DNA of 64,000 bases from Ningiella ruwaisensis (GCF_004798935.1 NZ_RAHT01000007.1:1-64000); one strand, 5' to 3'. Shown: positions 33,820 to 44,351, numbered from the stretch's first letter. Notes: a model not told the origin generated them from the sequence alone. Program-made: numbers and translations.

Positions 33820-34446
33820 TTATTGGAAAAAGACTAATAGAAGCGCCATTGCTATAAGCACTGCACCCATCACTCTATCAAACCAGTGACCATGACTTAC
33901 GTAAGCACGTCGTATTTGCCTATGACTTACAAGAATACTGACTAATATAAACCAACAAGCTGTAGCAACGGACAAATAAACACCATATATGGATTTTGCG
34001 AGCAAGGTGCTTTCGGCCGGAATAGCCAGCGTATAGAGCGTAAGAAAAAACAGCGTCGCTTTTGGGTTAAGTCCATTCGTGACAAAACCTATGATAAACG
34101 CTTTTACACCAGAGTGGGCGCTAATACTTTGCGGTGCGTCATCGTCGTGGCGACCGGGTCGACTTCGCAAGCCACTCACCCCCATCCAGATAAGATAAGC
34201 GGCGGCTGCATACAGTAAACTTTGGTAAATCCATTCGGTTGTTTTGATGATAATGCTGACACCTAAAATACTGTAAGCCACGTGAAGCAGAATACCAGTG
34301 CCCACACCAATACTGGTAATAATGCCAACACGCCTGCCTTGCTGAAGACTTTGTTTCATGACTACAGCAAAATCAGGACCAGGACTTGCAACGGCAAAGG
34401 CATGCATAATAGCGATGCTTAACCAAACAGTGACATCAATCCCCAT
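33820..34446 (-). CDS. LysE/RhtB-family amino-acid exporter
   Basis: The 208-residue protein has six membrane helices and the RhtB/LysE signature AVASPGPDFAVVMKQSL followed by R-R-V-G-I-x-T-S-I-G-V-G-T-G. It probably exports amino acids or small amphipathic metabolites. I use ATG 34446 because AAGGA lies 8 bases upstream, and it overlaps the sulfurtransferase gene by 11 bases; a longer frame to 34545 would be implausible. The substrate is unknown. Confidence 0.8.
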   Translation of the reverse strand: MGIDVTVWLSIAIMHAFAVASPGPDFAVVMKQSLQQGRRVGIITSIGVGTGILLHVAYSILGVSIIIKTTEWIYQSLLYAAAAYLIWMGVSGLRSRPGRHDDDAPQSISAHSGVKAFIIGFVTNGLNPKATLFFLTLYTLAIPAESTLLAKSIYGVYLSVATACWFILVSILVSHRQIRRAYVSHGHWFDRVMGAVLIAMALLLVFFQ

Positions 34447-35506
34447 CGGCAGTATCCTTTTTTGTAGTGATGGGTAAATGGGTTTGCATGCCCCATTCCG
34501 ACCACGAGCCGTCATAAACGAAAAGTGGTGAGTAACCCAAAGCATCTGCTGCTTGAGCTAGAATACAGGCTGTCACACCGCTACCACAGGTAAAAATGAG
34601 ATGAGGATTAGCGTCTTTATTGCGCTTTGCTTGTTCTTGCATTGCTTGTTCTTTTATTGCGCGTTCATTCATTACGCGTTCTTTCATCGCGCATTCGTTC
34701 ATTACATTGTCAAATTCTTTACGCAGTGCATTTTTATCTTTAAATTTACCGTTTTTATCTTGCAAACGTGCGTAGTGAAGATTTAAGGAGTTAGGGATGT
34801 GCCCTGCCCTTAAATTAGGTTTAGACTCATTTTGCTCTCCATCAAAGCGCGTTTGTGAGCGTGCATCCAGCAATACCTGAGCATCGTTATCTTCACTGTC
34901 TGATTCTACGATCTGCCTGAGAATGTAGTCTCTGTCAACAAAGCGAAAGTTGGTAGATGGACTGGCGATATATGATGTTTGCGTCGTTCCTGAATTCACA
35001 CATGCCGAAGTGAGAAGCTGAGTGTCGGTTGGCAAATCTGCATGAAGCCAGGCAGCCAGGCCACCGCGTAATACCTGAATCTTATCATGCCCCATTGACT
35101 TAAACATGAACCACACGCGAGAGGCACAAAAGTTACCAAAATCATCGTAGACAACAATGTGACTTTCGTTACTGATACCTAAGCGCTCTACTTCACGCTC
35201 AAAATCATGTGCCGGCGGCATGGTGTTGCTTAAAGAGGAGGTTTTGTCCACAACATTATGTTGAAAGTCAATGAAGATAGACCTGGGAATATATTTGTCT
35301 GGATTAGCACTTACAATCTCGGGCTTGGAGGCTGGCGCATTTCGCATGCTTGTATAAAGCACAACAAGATTGCTGTTAGATTGTATTTCGTCTGAGGCTG
35401 TGTTTTTTGTGTTGGGCCTTGCGTCGAATGTTGCGTCAAGTATTGTTTTATAATCAATAGATAAGCGTTCAGCCAAGTCTTTACACGAAATTTCAGATTC
35501 AATCAT
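34436..35506 (-). CDS. two-domain rhodanese-family sulfurtransferase (SseA-like)
   Basis: The 356-residue protein has two rhodanese domains; the second ends in TCGSGVTACILA with the active-site cysteine in CGSGVTA, as in 3-mercaptopyruvate sulfurtransferases. The first domain is catalytically silent and contains DFGNFCASRVWFMFKSMG. An unusual 25-residue insertion of pentapeptides (MNECA, MKERV, MNERA, IKEQA, MQEQA) lies before the catalytic loop and raises the length above the usual 280-300 residues. It moves sulfane sulfur from mercaptopyruvate or thiosulfate to thiols or cyanide. A LysE-family exporter gene overlaps its end. Confidence 0.85.
   Translation of the reverse strand: MIESEISCKDLAERLSIDYKTILDATFDARPNTKNTASDEIQSNSNLVVLYTSMRNAPASKPEIVSANPDKYIPRSIFIDFQHNVVDKTSSLSNTMPPAHDFEREVERLGISNESHIVVYDDFGNFCASRVWFMFKSMGHDKIQVLRGGLAAWLHADLPTDTQLLTSACVNSGTTQTSYIASPSTNFRFVDRDYILRQIVESDSEDNDAQVLLDARSQTRFDGEQNESKPNLRAGHIPNSLNLHYARLQDKNGKFKDKNALRKEFDNVMNECAMKERVMNERAIKEQAMQEQAKRNKDANPHLIFTCGSGVTACILAQAADALGYSPLFVYDGSWSEWGMQTHLPITTKKDTADGD
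34628..34702 (-). repeat. Five 15-bp tandem repeats inside the sulfurtransferase gene
   Basis: Five in-frame 15-bp units (34688-34702, 34673-34687, 34658-34672, 34643-34657 and 34628-34642 in coding order) encode ATG/ATA-(N/K/Q)-E-(C/R/Q)-(A/V). They differ by one to a few substitutions, consistent with an old slippage expansion. The encoded helix lies in a loop before the catalytic cysteine. Confidence 0.85.
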
Positions 35507-35627
35507 TGCTTGTTCTCAAAAATACTGAATATCAATAGCTTAATGTAAATTCAGTATAGGGTAAACGTATAGATACAATCAGTAAAATGGCTGAGATGAA
35601 TGAGTGAAAATGACTTTGAAAAGTAGT

Positions 35628-35715
35628 TGGTGCCCGGGGCCGGACTTGAACCGGCACACCATTACTGGCGAGGGATTTTAAATCCCTTGTGTCTACCAAT
35701 TTCACCACCCGGGCA
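35628..35715 (-). tRNA. leuZ: tRNA-Leu(UAA)
   Basis: A long-variable-arm tRNA is read on the minus strand, with the T-loop GGTTCAAGTCC, an anticodon loop TTTAAAA (anticodon TAA), and the CCA encoded at the 3' end. It is the last of three tRNAs after pgsA, as in the E. coli glyW-cysT-leuZ cluster. Confidence 0.95.
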
Positions 35716-35783
35716 TTTTACTTCGTATTATCAAAGATTGATAACAGAATAAGGGGGTATGTTTTTAAATTAACAGCAATAAG

Positions 35784-35858
35784 TGGAGGCGCCGACCGGA
35801 TTCGAACCGGAATAGTACGGATTTGCAATCCGCTGCATCGCCATTCTGCCACAGCGCC
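35784..35858 (-). tRNA. cysT: tRNA-Cys(GCA)
   Basis: The minus-strand cloverleaf has acceptor GGCGCTG, anticodon GCA in TTGCAAA and T-arm CCGGTTCGAATCCGG, with CCA encoded. It lies 68 bp upstream of tRNA-Leu in transcription order. Confidence 0.95.
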
Positions 35859-35940
35859 GTAAATTTACTTAGTACTTAGCACACTTCAAAATCAAACAAT
35901 TCAGAATCAAACAAGTCAAAATCAAACAAGTTGAAAGAAT

Positions 35941-36016
<76 letters not shown>

Positions 36017-36131
36017 TCTGAAATGTGCGGTGCATTCTACCGTTAAAACAAAAGCTGTCAACCACAAATCTACTGAAAATAAGCTACTTAGCTAATTTTT
36101 AAGCACTTAGTGCATTAAGCATACATTTTGC

Positions 36132-36692
36132 TTATTTAAAAACCTTCCAGGCAGCAATTGAGTAACTCATCATGGACCACAGTGATAAAACAGCCGCTAT
36201 CCATAATAGTATATAACCGAGTGTCACCCAGTAAATTGTCACGCCTAAAAATACTTCGAGGCCTGAGAGCAAGCCGATAAGCGCCAGCATTTGCGCCATT
36301 GTTTTTGCTTTACCGATAAAACTGACTTTAACAGCATCAGATGCATCATGTTGCCCCATCCATTCTCTTAACGCCGATACAAAAATTTCTCGCATTAACA
36401 AGATGATGGCCGGTACTGTGATCCAGATGTCTGCATATGTGTGAGTAACCATCAATAAAGCGGCTGCAACAATGAGCTTATCTGCCACTGGGTCCAAAAA
36501 TGCGCCAAACGCGCTAGACTGCTCTAACTTTCTGGCAAGATAACCATCAAACCAGTCTGTAATGGCCGCTAGCCAAAATAAAAAGGCACCTGCTTCATGC
36601 GCCCAGCGCCAGTCTAAAAAATATACAGATACAAAAATCGGAATTAATATCACGCGAATAAGCGTAACAATATTCGGTATAGTCCACGTCAT
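36132..36692 (-). CDS. pgsA: phosphatidylglycerophosphate synthase
   Basis: The 186-residue inner-membrane enzyme transfers a phosphatidyl group from CDP-diacylglycerol to glycerol 3-phosphate, the committed step to phosphatidylglycerol and cardiolipin. The CDP-alcohol phosphotransferase motif D-x2-D-G-x2-A-R-x8-G-x3-D-x3-D is present from TDWFDGYLARKL to LDPVADK. Four to five helices and the length fit PgsA. It follows uvrC at 54 bp and precedes the Gly-Cys-Leu tRNAs as in E. coli. Confidence 0.95.
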   Translation of the reverse strand: MTWTIPNIVTLIRVILIPIFVSVYFLDWRWAHEAGAFLFWLAAITDWFDGYLARKLEQSSAFGAFLDPVADKLIVAAALLMVTHTYADIWITVPAIILLMREIFVSALREWMGQHDASDAVKVSFIGKAKTMAQMLALIGLLSGLEVFLGVTIYWVTLGYILLWIAAVLSLWSMMSYSIAAWKVFK

Positions 36693-36746
36693 AGAACTGA
36701 AATCTTTTATCGTTCTTCTTTGCCACGCATAATACCAGAACTAGAC

Positions 36747-38576
36747 TTAAGCGTGTAAATAATCATAGATAGTTTCAGCTAAATCTTCACTGATCCCCGG
36801 TACTTTTGCAATCTCGTCCCTGCTCGCTTTTTTAAGGCCCTGCAGGCCTCCCGTATATTTGAGTAATGCCTGACGTTTTTTTGCGCCAATTCCTGGAATT
36901 TCTTGTAAAACTGACTGACTTTTTGCTTTTTGCCGACGATTGCGATGTCCGGTGATGGCGAAACGATGTGACTCATCCCTTATATGTTGAATAAGGTGCA
37001 AACCAGGTGCATCTGACTCGACAGGAATTGTTTCGTGGGAATCTGCCAATATCAGAGTTTCGAGGCCTGGTTTTCGTGTGGTGCCTTTTGCAACCCCTAC
37101 AATTAATGGCGTAAACTCGCTCGGCCAGTCCTGAAAATGCTGTTCAGCCTGAGATAGCTGACCTTTTCCGCCGTCGATTAATAGAACATCAGGCATTTTG
37201 GCATCTTTGTTAGGTTTTTTGTATCGACGCTTGAGTGCCTGGGCCATCGCTGCGTAATCATCCCCTGGCGTTATACCTTCTATATTGAAGCGTCGATAAT
37301 CAGACTTGAGCGGACCGTTTCGGTCAAATACAACACACGATGCCACAGTTTGCTGCCCAGACGTGTGGGATATATCAAAGCATTCCATTCGTTTAATAGG
37401 GTTATCGCTACTCAGCAATCGTTCTAAATCGCTAAAGCGGGCAAAAATGGACTTTTGCTGATTTTGCTGTGTTTCCAACGCATTTTCAGCATTGGTGTTT
37501 GCCAGTTTCAGGTATTTGCGTTTCTCATCGCGGATCCCTTCGTAAAACTTTATTTTACGATGCGCCTCCTGAGACAGTACATCCTGCACCTCTTCTATCT
37601 CATCAAACTTTATCGGAATAACGATTTGTTTTGGAATAAGCTTGTTTCCAGCCAAGTAAAATTGCAGTAAAAAAGACTGGAGAATTTCTTCGGGGGTAGC
37701 GCCTTTTGGTATTTTTGGGAAAAAAGACTTACTCCCAAGCAGCTGGTTGTCACGTATGAACATCCCATAAATACAGGCCATTCCATTCTTAAAGCAAAAA
37801 CCAAAGACATCCATTTCCTGCTGTGAACCGCTTATTAATTGTTGTTCTTGCACCTTTCTCAAGGCGCTTATCTGGTCTCTGTATTTTGCTGCCTGCTCAA
37901 AATTAAGTGCCTCACTTGCTTTTTCCATTTTGGCAACAAGTGTTTGTATAACTTCTGCGTTTTTTCCTCTTAAAAAAAGCGTAGCTAAACGAACCTGCTC
38001 ATCATATTCCGCTTCACTTACGTAGCCCTCAACACATGGCGCTGAACATCGCTCTAACTGATACTGCAGGCAAGGACGCGAGCGATTTCGATAATAACTG
38101 TCGTCACACTGGCGAACAGGAAATAATCGCTGCATTGAACGGAGGCTTTGACGCACTGACCATGCACTTGGATATGGACCGAAATATTCTCCCTTCGCTT
38201 TTTTGGGGCCTCGATGAAAAGCTAGTCTGGGATGTTTGTGGTCTGATAGAAAAATAAAAGGATAGGATTTATCATCCCTTAACACCACATTGTAGCGAGG
38301 GCGGTATTTCTTTATGTAGTTATTTTCAAGCAAAAAAGCTTCGGTTTCGCTTGATGTAAGGGTTACATCAATATTGGCTATATTAGCAACGAGGGATTGG
38401 GTTTTACTACTGTCTACGTTTGCTCTGAAATAAGAACTTAAACGCTTTTTTAGGTTTTTAGCTTTACCAACATAAATTACATCGTTTACCGCATTATACA
38501 TACGATAAACACCTGGCTTGGAAGCCAGGTGTTTTAAAAAGTGTTTGGGTTCAAAGGTGTTTTCTGAGCTTGCCAT
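36747..38576 (-). CDS. uvrC: excinuclease ABC subunit C
   Basis: The 609-residue nuclease makes both incisions in nucleotide excision repair. Domains in order: an N-terminal GIY-YIG nuclease (KPGVYRMYNAVNDVIYVGKA, residues 15-34), a Cys-rich region (C154, C173, C178 and C182-type spacing near CLQYQLERCSAPC), the UVR motif binding UvrB (residues 200-240), an RNase H-like endonuclease domain with DISHTSG and LLIDGGKGQLS, and C-terminal helix-hairpin-helix repeats (PGIGAKKRQALL, VPGISEDLAETI). It follows uvrY by 5 bp. Confidence 0.95.
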   Translation of the reverse strand: MASSENTFEPKHFLKHLASKPGVYRMYNAVNDVIYVGKAKNLKKRLSSYFRANVDSSKTQSLVANIANIDVTLTSSETEAFLLENNYIKKYRPRYNVVLRDDKSYPFIFLSDHKHPRLAFHRGPKKAKGEYFGPYPSAWSVRQSLRSMQRLFPVRQCDDSYYRNRSRPCLQYQLERCSAPCVEGYVSEAEYDEQVRLATLFLRGKNAEVIQTLVAKMEKASEALNFEQAAKYRDQISALRKVQEQQLISGSQQEMDVFGFCFKNGMACIYGMFIRDNQLLGSKSFFPKIPKGATPEEILQSFLLQFYLAGNKLIPKQIVIPIKFDEIEEVQDVLSQEAHRKIKFYEGIRDEKRKYLKLANTNAENALETQQNQQKSIFARFSDLERLLSSDNPIKRMECFDISHTSGQQTVASCVVFDRNGPLKSDYRRFNIEGITPGDDYAAMAQALKRRYKKPNKDAKMPDVLLIDGGKGQLSQAEQHFQDWPSEFTPLIVGVAKGTTRKPGLETLILADSHETIPVESDAPGLHLIQHIRDESHRFAITGHRNRRQKAKSQSVLQEIPGIGAKKRQALLKYTGGLQGLKKASRDEIAKVPGISEDLAETIYDYLHA

Positions 38577-38581
38577 GACCT

Positions 38582-39223
38582 TTATGTGGCGGTTTGAATT
38601 AAGTCATGCCTGAGGGCTAAATGCGTTAATTCAACGTCTGATTCAATGCCTAGTTTATCAAAGGTACGATAACGGTAGGTATTCACAGTTTTTGCACTTA
38701 AATTTAGCGAGCGCGCAATTTGAGTGACTTTTACGCCCTGTGTAATCATCATGGTTATTTCTAACTCACGCTCGGTAAGTGCTTCAAAGGGATTTGACTG
38801 ATTCAAATCCAGCGCACCAATGGCAATTTTTTGTGCAATCTCGGGGGAGATGTATTTTTGTCCGCTCGCCACTTTGTAAATAGCGTTAATCATTTCGCTA
38901 TGCTCAGCATCTTTTGTCAAAAACCCATAAGCCCCGGCTTGCATTATTTTGGCCGGTATGGGGTTTTCTTTGTGCATAGACAAACAAATTACGCGTGAAT
39001 CATCACACATGCGTAGAATTTTTTTGGTTGCTTCAAGCCCGCCCATTCCGGGCATGCCTACATCCATCAACACAATGTCGGGAGAATGTTTGCGGCAATA
39101 GGCAACTGCATCTTCACCGTTTGCCGCTTCTGCGACAACGTTAAAGTCTTTCACGTCGTTAAGTATTCGACTTATCCCTGTCCTTACGAGCTCATGGTCA
39201 TCCACTACTAAGATTTTGATCAC
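38582..39223 (-). CDS. uvrY: response regulator UvrY/GacA
   Basis: The 213-residue protein has an N-terminal receiver domain with phospho-acceptor D54 (DIVLMDVGMPG), K104-type switch residue and a C-terminal LuxR/NarL helix-turn-helix (about 145-205, LTERELEITMMITQGVKVTQIARSL). UvrY/GacA is activated by BarA/GacS and controls csrB-type small RNAs. The sensor kinase is not in this window. It is the first gene of uvrY-uvrC-pgsA, a conserved order. Confidence 0.95.
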   Translation of the reverse strand: MIKILVVDDHELVRTGISRILNDVKDFNVVAEAANGEDAVAYCRKHSPDIVLMDVGMPGMGGLEATKKILRMCDDSRVICLSMHKENPIPAKIMQAGAYGFLTKDAEHSEMINAIYKVASGQKYISPEIAQKIAIGALDLNQSNPFEALTERELEITMMITQGVKVTQIARSLNLSAKTVNTYRYRTFDKLGIESDVELTHLALRHDLIQTAT

Positions 39224-39407
39224 GTCGTAAATCAGCCTTATTGTTATTGTCGAAATTTTCTTTGTTGAACTGCGTGCAAGCTAAGTGTGTAACTGGCAGC
39301 ATCTTAGTATCATACAATTATTGGCATTTGGGAATAGCTAATGAGGGCTATAAAGCTATACTTTGGTTTAAATTTTAATCATCTAAGCAAAAAATAAGAT
39401 GATATTA

Positions 39408-39506
39408 GTGCAAAATGGCATCCTGCCATTTTGTCGAACCCAGCGGGGCTTCTCAACCTTCCCTTTCAGACAAATACAAAAAAACCGCCACGTGGGCGGT
39501 TCTTTT
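39408..39506. repeat. 99-bp duplicated tRNA-Ser 3' flank, copy A
   Basis: This segment matches 39573-39671 with two mismatches over 99 bases. It carries the GC hairpin of the tRNA-Ser terminator (ACCGCC/GGCGGT) and a second hairpin, CAAAATGGC/GCCATTTTG, but no functional tRNA beside it. A short stretch matching the 3' end of a tRNA adjoins it. Confidence 0.9.
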
Positions 39507-39513
39507 AGAATAT

Positions 39514-39528
39514 TGGTGGGAGGGATTC
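39514..39528 (-). pseudogene. Possible tRNA-Ser 3'-end remnant
   Basis: On the minus strand GAATCCCTCCCACCA resembles the T-arm and acceptor end of the intact tRNA-Ser (GAATCCCTCCCTCTCCGCCA) minus five bases, and ends in CCA at the same distance from the duplicated flank. The rest of the tRNA is missing. This is a weak match of 15 bases and could be chance. Confidence 0.35.
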
Positions 39529-39572
39529 ATTCGGCGCATCCATGCGCCTCACCCTTCGGGCGCGCTTTGCGC

Positions 39573-39671
39573 GTGCAAAATGGCGTCCTGCCATTTTGTC
39601 GAACACAGCGGGGCTTCTCAACCTTCCCTTTCAGACAAATACAAAAAAACCGCCACGTGGGCGGTTCTTTT
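39573..39671. repeat. 99-bp duplicated tRNA-Ser 3' flank, copy B
   Basis: The intact member of the duplicated pair sits directly downstream of tRNA-Ser. It includes the transcription terminator of the tRNA and a hairpin CAAAATGGC/GCCATTTTG near its distal end. The intervening 66 bases include GC-rich runs such as GGGCGCGCTTTGCGCG. Confidence 0.9.
39643..39665 (-). terminator. Rho-independent terminator of tRNA-Ser
   Basis: On the minus strand ACCGCC pairs with GGCGGT around CACGT and is followed by seven T residues. It lies 12 bp past the CCA end. The same element is repeated in copy A of the duplicated flank. Confidence 0.85.
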
Positions 39672-39676
39672 GTATT

Positions 39677-39768
39677 TGGCGGAGAGGGAGGGATTCGAAC
39701 CCCCGGAAGGTTTGACCCTTCGCCTGATTTCAAGTCAGGTGCATTCAACCGGACTCTGCCACCTCTCC
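39677..39768 (-). tRNA. serT: tRNA-Ser(UGA)
   Basis: This 92-base class II tRNA is read on the minus strand, with acceptor GGAGAGG, anticodon loop CTTGAAA (anticodon TGA), a long variable arm and CCA encoded. In E. coli serT also lies beside yccA. Confidence 0.95.
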
Positions 39769-40058
39769 AATGGGTGCGCATCTTAAAATCGAATCAGAAA
39801 AATGTAAAGTGCAAATATCAAAAAATCGTAAAAATCTTACTTTGTTCGCACATTTTTCCGACATGTATTCGCAAATGAACAATATATACTCTTATTAATC
39901 ACGATAAGACTTGAATTATTGAACCAAACACCCTACAAATAGACTAAGAATAGTAGAGTAAATCACTCGACTATTTTTGTTTAAGAAGTAGCAAAAGTTA
40001 GTTCTTGATTAACTTCTAAACAAAATAAACAATACTCAAGCATTTACTGGAGAAACAA

Positions 40059-40718
40059 ATGGACAGGCGTACTATGTATTCGAGCGCGGCAGATCGTCCC
40101 GCGATTGAGATAAATAAAGTACTTCGTAACACTTACATGTTATTGGCATTAACCATCGGGTTCAGTGCGATAACAGCCACTATCTCTGTCATGGCAAATG
40201 TTGGCATGATTGGGTATTTTGCAATGATCATCGGCGGATTCATCAGCTTATTCATTGTTCAGAAAAAAGCCGATTCCTCTGCGGGTCTATTTTGGGTCTT
40301 CGTTTTCACAGGTTTGTTCGGTGGTGCGCTTGGCCCAATATTGAATATTTACTTAGCTGCAGGCGCAGGCTCAATTGTCGCGCAAGCTTTAGGCGGAACG
40401 GCGTTGGTTTTCTTTACGTTGTCAGGCTATGCGCTTGTAAGTAAAAAAGACTTTAGCTTTTTAGGCGGCTTTTTGATGGTAGGCTTGGTAGTAGCCATTG
40501 TAGGTATTATTGCAAATATCTTCTTAGCCATCCCAGCGATGAGCATGGCAATTAGTGCATTGGTTATTTTCATTATGTCGGGTTTAATTTTGTTTGACAC
40601 AAGCAGAATTATTCACGGCGGAGAAACAAACTATATTCGCGCTACCGTTGGACTATACCTAAATATTTACAACATCTTTGTTCACATGCTTGCTTTACTT
40701 GGCATGAACAACGACTAG
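40059..40718 (+). CDS. yccA: Bax inhibitor-1 family membrane protein YccA
   Basis: The 219-residue protein has seven membrane helices and the family end motif DTSRIIHGGETNYIRATVGLYLNIYNIFVH. YccA-type proteins interact with the FtsH protease and modulate turnover of SecY. The start has an upstream TGGAGAAACA-type ribosome site. The 290-bp space before it (39769-40058) is AT-rich with no gene seen. A terminator follows 34 bp after the stop. Confidence 0.9.
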   Translation: MDRRTMYSSAADRPAIEINKVLRNTYMLLALTIGFSAITATISVMANVGMIGYFAMIIGGFISLFIVQKKADSSAGLFWVFVFTGLFGGALGPILNIYLAAGAGSIVAQALGGTALVFFTLSGYALVSKKDFSFLGGFLMVGLVVAIVGIIANIFLAIPAMSMAISALVIFIMSGLILFDTSRIIHGGETNYIRATVGLYLNIYNIFVHMLALLGMNND

Positions 40719-40751
40719 CTTGTATTATCCTCGTATTATATTTTGCAATTT

Positions 40752-40776
40752 ACGCCCCACATTCTGGGGCGTTTTT
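40752..40776 (+). terminator. Rho-independent terminator after yccA
   Basis: ACGCCCC and GGGGCGT form a seven-base-pair stem around a seven-base loop, followed by TTTTT. Confidence 0.9.
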
Positions 40777-40852
40777 GTTTATGAAGAAAAACGTTTATAA
40801 ACGCTTCTTCTACTTGAACTGGCAAATTACTAAGCTCGCATATTAAGAAGCG

Positions 40853-40920
40853 TCTTATTATAATGCGGGACACGGTAATCCAGGACACAATAATGCAGGA
40901 CAAGATAATCCAAGACACCG
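40853..40920. repeat. Imperfect 15-bp tandem repeats before tusD
   Basis: Units starting at 40868, 40883, 40898 and 40913 have the form GGACA-N4-AAT(C/G)CA, with a partial unit from 40860. They occupy the space between the yccA terminator and tusD. A minus-strand frame through them encodes pentapeptides, but it lacks start signals and is not called as a gene. Confidence 0.7.
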
Positions 40921-40979
40921 TGCTTTTAGATCGAGCCTGGTTTACTTACATCCTGTTCAATATTTTGAGTCAATGAATT

Positions 40980-41390
40980 ATGCAGCGCTTTGCTATTTTT
41001 GTTACTAAAAGTCCCTATGATTCTCGGAATGCTGAATCAGCTCTGCGCTTTTGCGAAGCCGCTATTACAGCTGGGCATCGTATTGAACAGGTGTTTTTCT
41101 ACCAGAGCGGTGTTCACAACTCGTCTACCTTTTTGGATTTAAATACAGATGAAATTAATATGTGCAAACGTTGGTCGGAATTTAAACTAGCTAACGATGT
41201 GCCCCTCAATCTATGTGTTACAGCGGCTGCTCGTCGGGGCATTGTAGCCGAGGATCAAAAAAGCAAGCCTGACTCAAATTTGGCTGCGGCGTTTACTCCG
41301 GTGGGGATGAGCGAATATTTTTCAGCGCTAAATGAAAATGCCAAAAACGAAAAGGACGCCGCATCAACTATTAAGAGTATTCAGTTTTGA
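40980..41390 (+). CDS. tusD: sulfurtransferase complex subunit TusD
   Basis: The 136-residue DsrE-family protein carries the catalytic cysteine C79 in VPLNLCVTAAARRG, matching the position in E. coli TusD. It accepts persulfide from TusA and passes it to TusE for 2-thiouridine synthesis at tRNA wobble position 34 by MnmA. Residues near 90-120 vary from relatives. tusD, tusC and tusB are consecutive with 0-4 base overlaps. Confidence 0.95.
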   Translation: MQRFAIFVTKSPYDSRNAESALRFCEAAITAGHRIEQVFFYQSGVHNSSTFLDLNTDEINMCKRWSEFKLANDVPLNLCVTAAARRGIVAEDQKSKPDSNLAAAFTPVGMSEYFSALNENAKNEKDAASTIKSIQF

Positions 41391-41800
41391 GCGCCTATTT
41401 GTTAATTATAAGCACGCATGCGCCGTATCATAGTAGCTTTGCTATGGATGCTTACGAGGCCGCGCTTGGTGCAACAAACGTTGGTCTTGAGGTTCGTTTT
41501 TTATTTCAGGGAAACGGCGTTTTTCAATTGCTAAGTGCGCAAACGCCAGCAGGTATCCAGCACAAAAATATGGCCAAAAAGTTAAAGGCGCTTCCCCTTT
41601 TTGATATTGAAGACATTTATGTGTGTAGCAAAAGCGTCGCGCTTCGCTTTGAAGCAATCAGTGGGCAAAATCATGCGCAAAATTATACAAACGAGTTTTT
41701 TGAAAAAATCAGCATTTCAGATGAGCTTGAGGCTCAAATAGTAAATGAGCAAGAACTCAATATTCTCATGGCAAACGCATCACATATTCTGAGGTTTTAA
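41387..41800 (+). CDS. tusC: sulfurtransferase complex subunit TusC
   Basis: The 137-residue DsrF-type protein forms the TusBCD hexamer. It starts with the DsrE-fold segment LLIISTHAPYHSSFAMDAYEAALGA, and contains VRFLFQGNGVFQLL. Like other TusC proteins it lacks the TusD catalytic cysteine. The start overlaps tusD by 4 bases and its stop abuts tusB. Confidence 0.93.
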   Translation: MSAYLLIISTHAPYHSSFAMDAYEAALGATNVGLEVRFLFQGNGVFQLLSAQTPAGIQHKNMAKKLKALPLFDIEDIYVCSKSVALRFEAISGQNHAQNYTNEFFEKISISDELEAQIVNEQELNILMANASHILRF

Positions 41801-42169
41801 ATGCTGATACAAGTCTTATCCAATAGTTTCGATCTAGTGCAAAGCTATTTGCCAAACAGCGTTCAAAACGATGACGAGAACAAAGAGCGGGCAGGGTCCG
41901 TTGAAGCTGATAAAAAGATATGCGTAGTATTGTTGCAGGACGGCGTATATTTGTATCCAAGTCTAGTCAGGATATTAGAAGAAAAGGACCTCAATAATCT
42001 TATTGATTTAAGGGTTTTGGATATAGACTGGATGGCCTCAGGATTAGGAGCTTTAGTCTCTTCAGCAGACAAAAGCGGTGCACAAACCATCGAGCGACAC
42101 CTCGTGAATACCCAGCAGTGGGTGGCACTTTGCGCTGAGCATTCTCCGATCATGACCGTTCAAGACTAA
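41801..42169 (+). CDS. tusB: sulfurtransferase complex subunit TusB
   Basis: The 122-residue DsrH-type subunit starts directly at the tusC stop. It keeps a DsrH core with [17 protein letters not shown] and [17 protein letters not shown], but also an insertion of about 15 charged residues near residues 20-35. It completes the TusBCD sulfur relay. Confidence 0.9.
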   Translation: MLIQVLSNSFDLVQSYLPNSVQNDDENKERAGSVEADKKICVVLLQDGVYLYPSLVRILEEKDLNNLIDLRVLDIDWMASGLGALVSSADKSGAQTIERHLVNTQQWVALCAEHSPIMTVQD

Positions 42170-42189
42170 CAGAAGAAGTATACGAAATA

Positions 42190-42561
42190 ATGGAAGCATC
42201 CAAGCCACACAACACATTACCCAAGCAAGATTTTCTAAAGGTTAAGGGACGCGAGCTTGAATTGGACAGACACGGCTATTTAGCCAATTATGAAGACTGG
42301 TCTGAGAACGTCGCTCTGGCCTTTGCAGAACAGGAAGATTTAGCACTTAATGATAAGCATTGGGAAGTTATTCGTTTTGTACGCGAGTTTTACGAAACTT
42401 ATGATACAAGCCCTGCGATAAGGGCTTTGGTTAAGGCTATGAAAGAACAATTTGGACCCGAGGTAGGAAACAGTCGATATTTACACCGATTGTTTCCAGA
42501 TGGTCCGGCAAAGATTGCAACAAAACTAGCCGGTCTGCCAAAGCCGGCTAAATGCCTATAA
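42190..42561 (+). CDS. tusE: sulfur relay protein TusE/DsrC
   Basis: The 123-residue DsrC-family protein ends in KCL, with the redox-active penultimate cysteine C122 that receives sulfur from TusD and hands it to MnmA. The core has [20 protein letters not shown] and the helix-turn-helix-like segment [21 protein letters not shown]. It follows tusB at 20 bp, so all four genes are likely co-transcribed. Confidence 0.95.
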   Translation: MEASKPHNTLPKQDFLKVKGRELELDRHGYLANYEDWSENVALAFAEQEDLALNDKHWEVIRFVREFYETYDTSPAIRALVKAMKEQFGPEVGNSRYLHRLFPDGPAKIATKLAGLPKPAKCL

Positions 42562-42652
42562 TTGCTAATAAGGCTTTAAAGCCAGCAACCTGGTATCGCA
42601 TAGGATCTCTCATATAGACGCCTGTTTTCTATGCGTATATTTTTATTTCTAT

Positions 42653-44351
<1,699 letters not shown>

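Noticed and set aside
39399-39878. Long open frames across the tRNA-Ser region
   Set aside because: They cover duplicated flank, terminators and the tRNA itself; apparent conservation is the DNA repeat, not protein.
40736-40918. Minus-strand 60-codon frame with pentapeptide pattern
   Set aside because: It reads through the 15-bp noncoding repeats and the yccA terminator and has no start signal.
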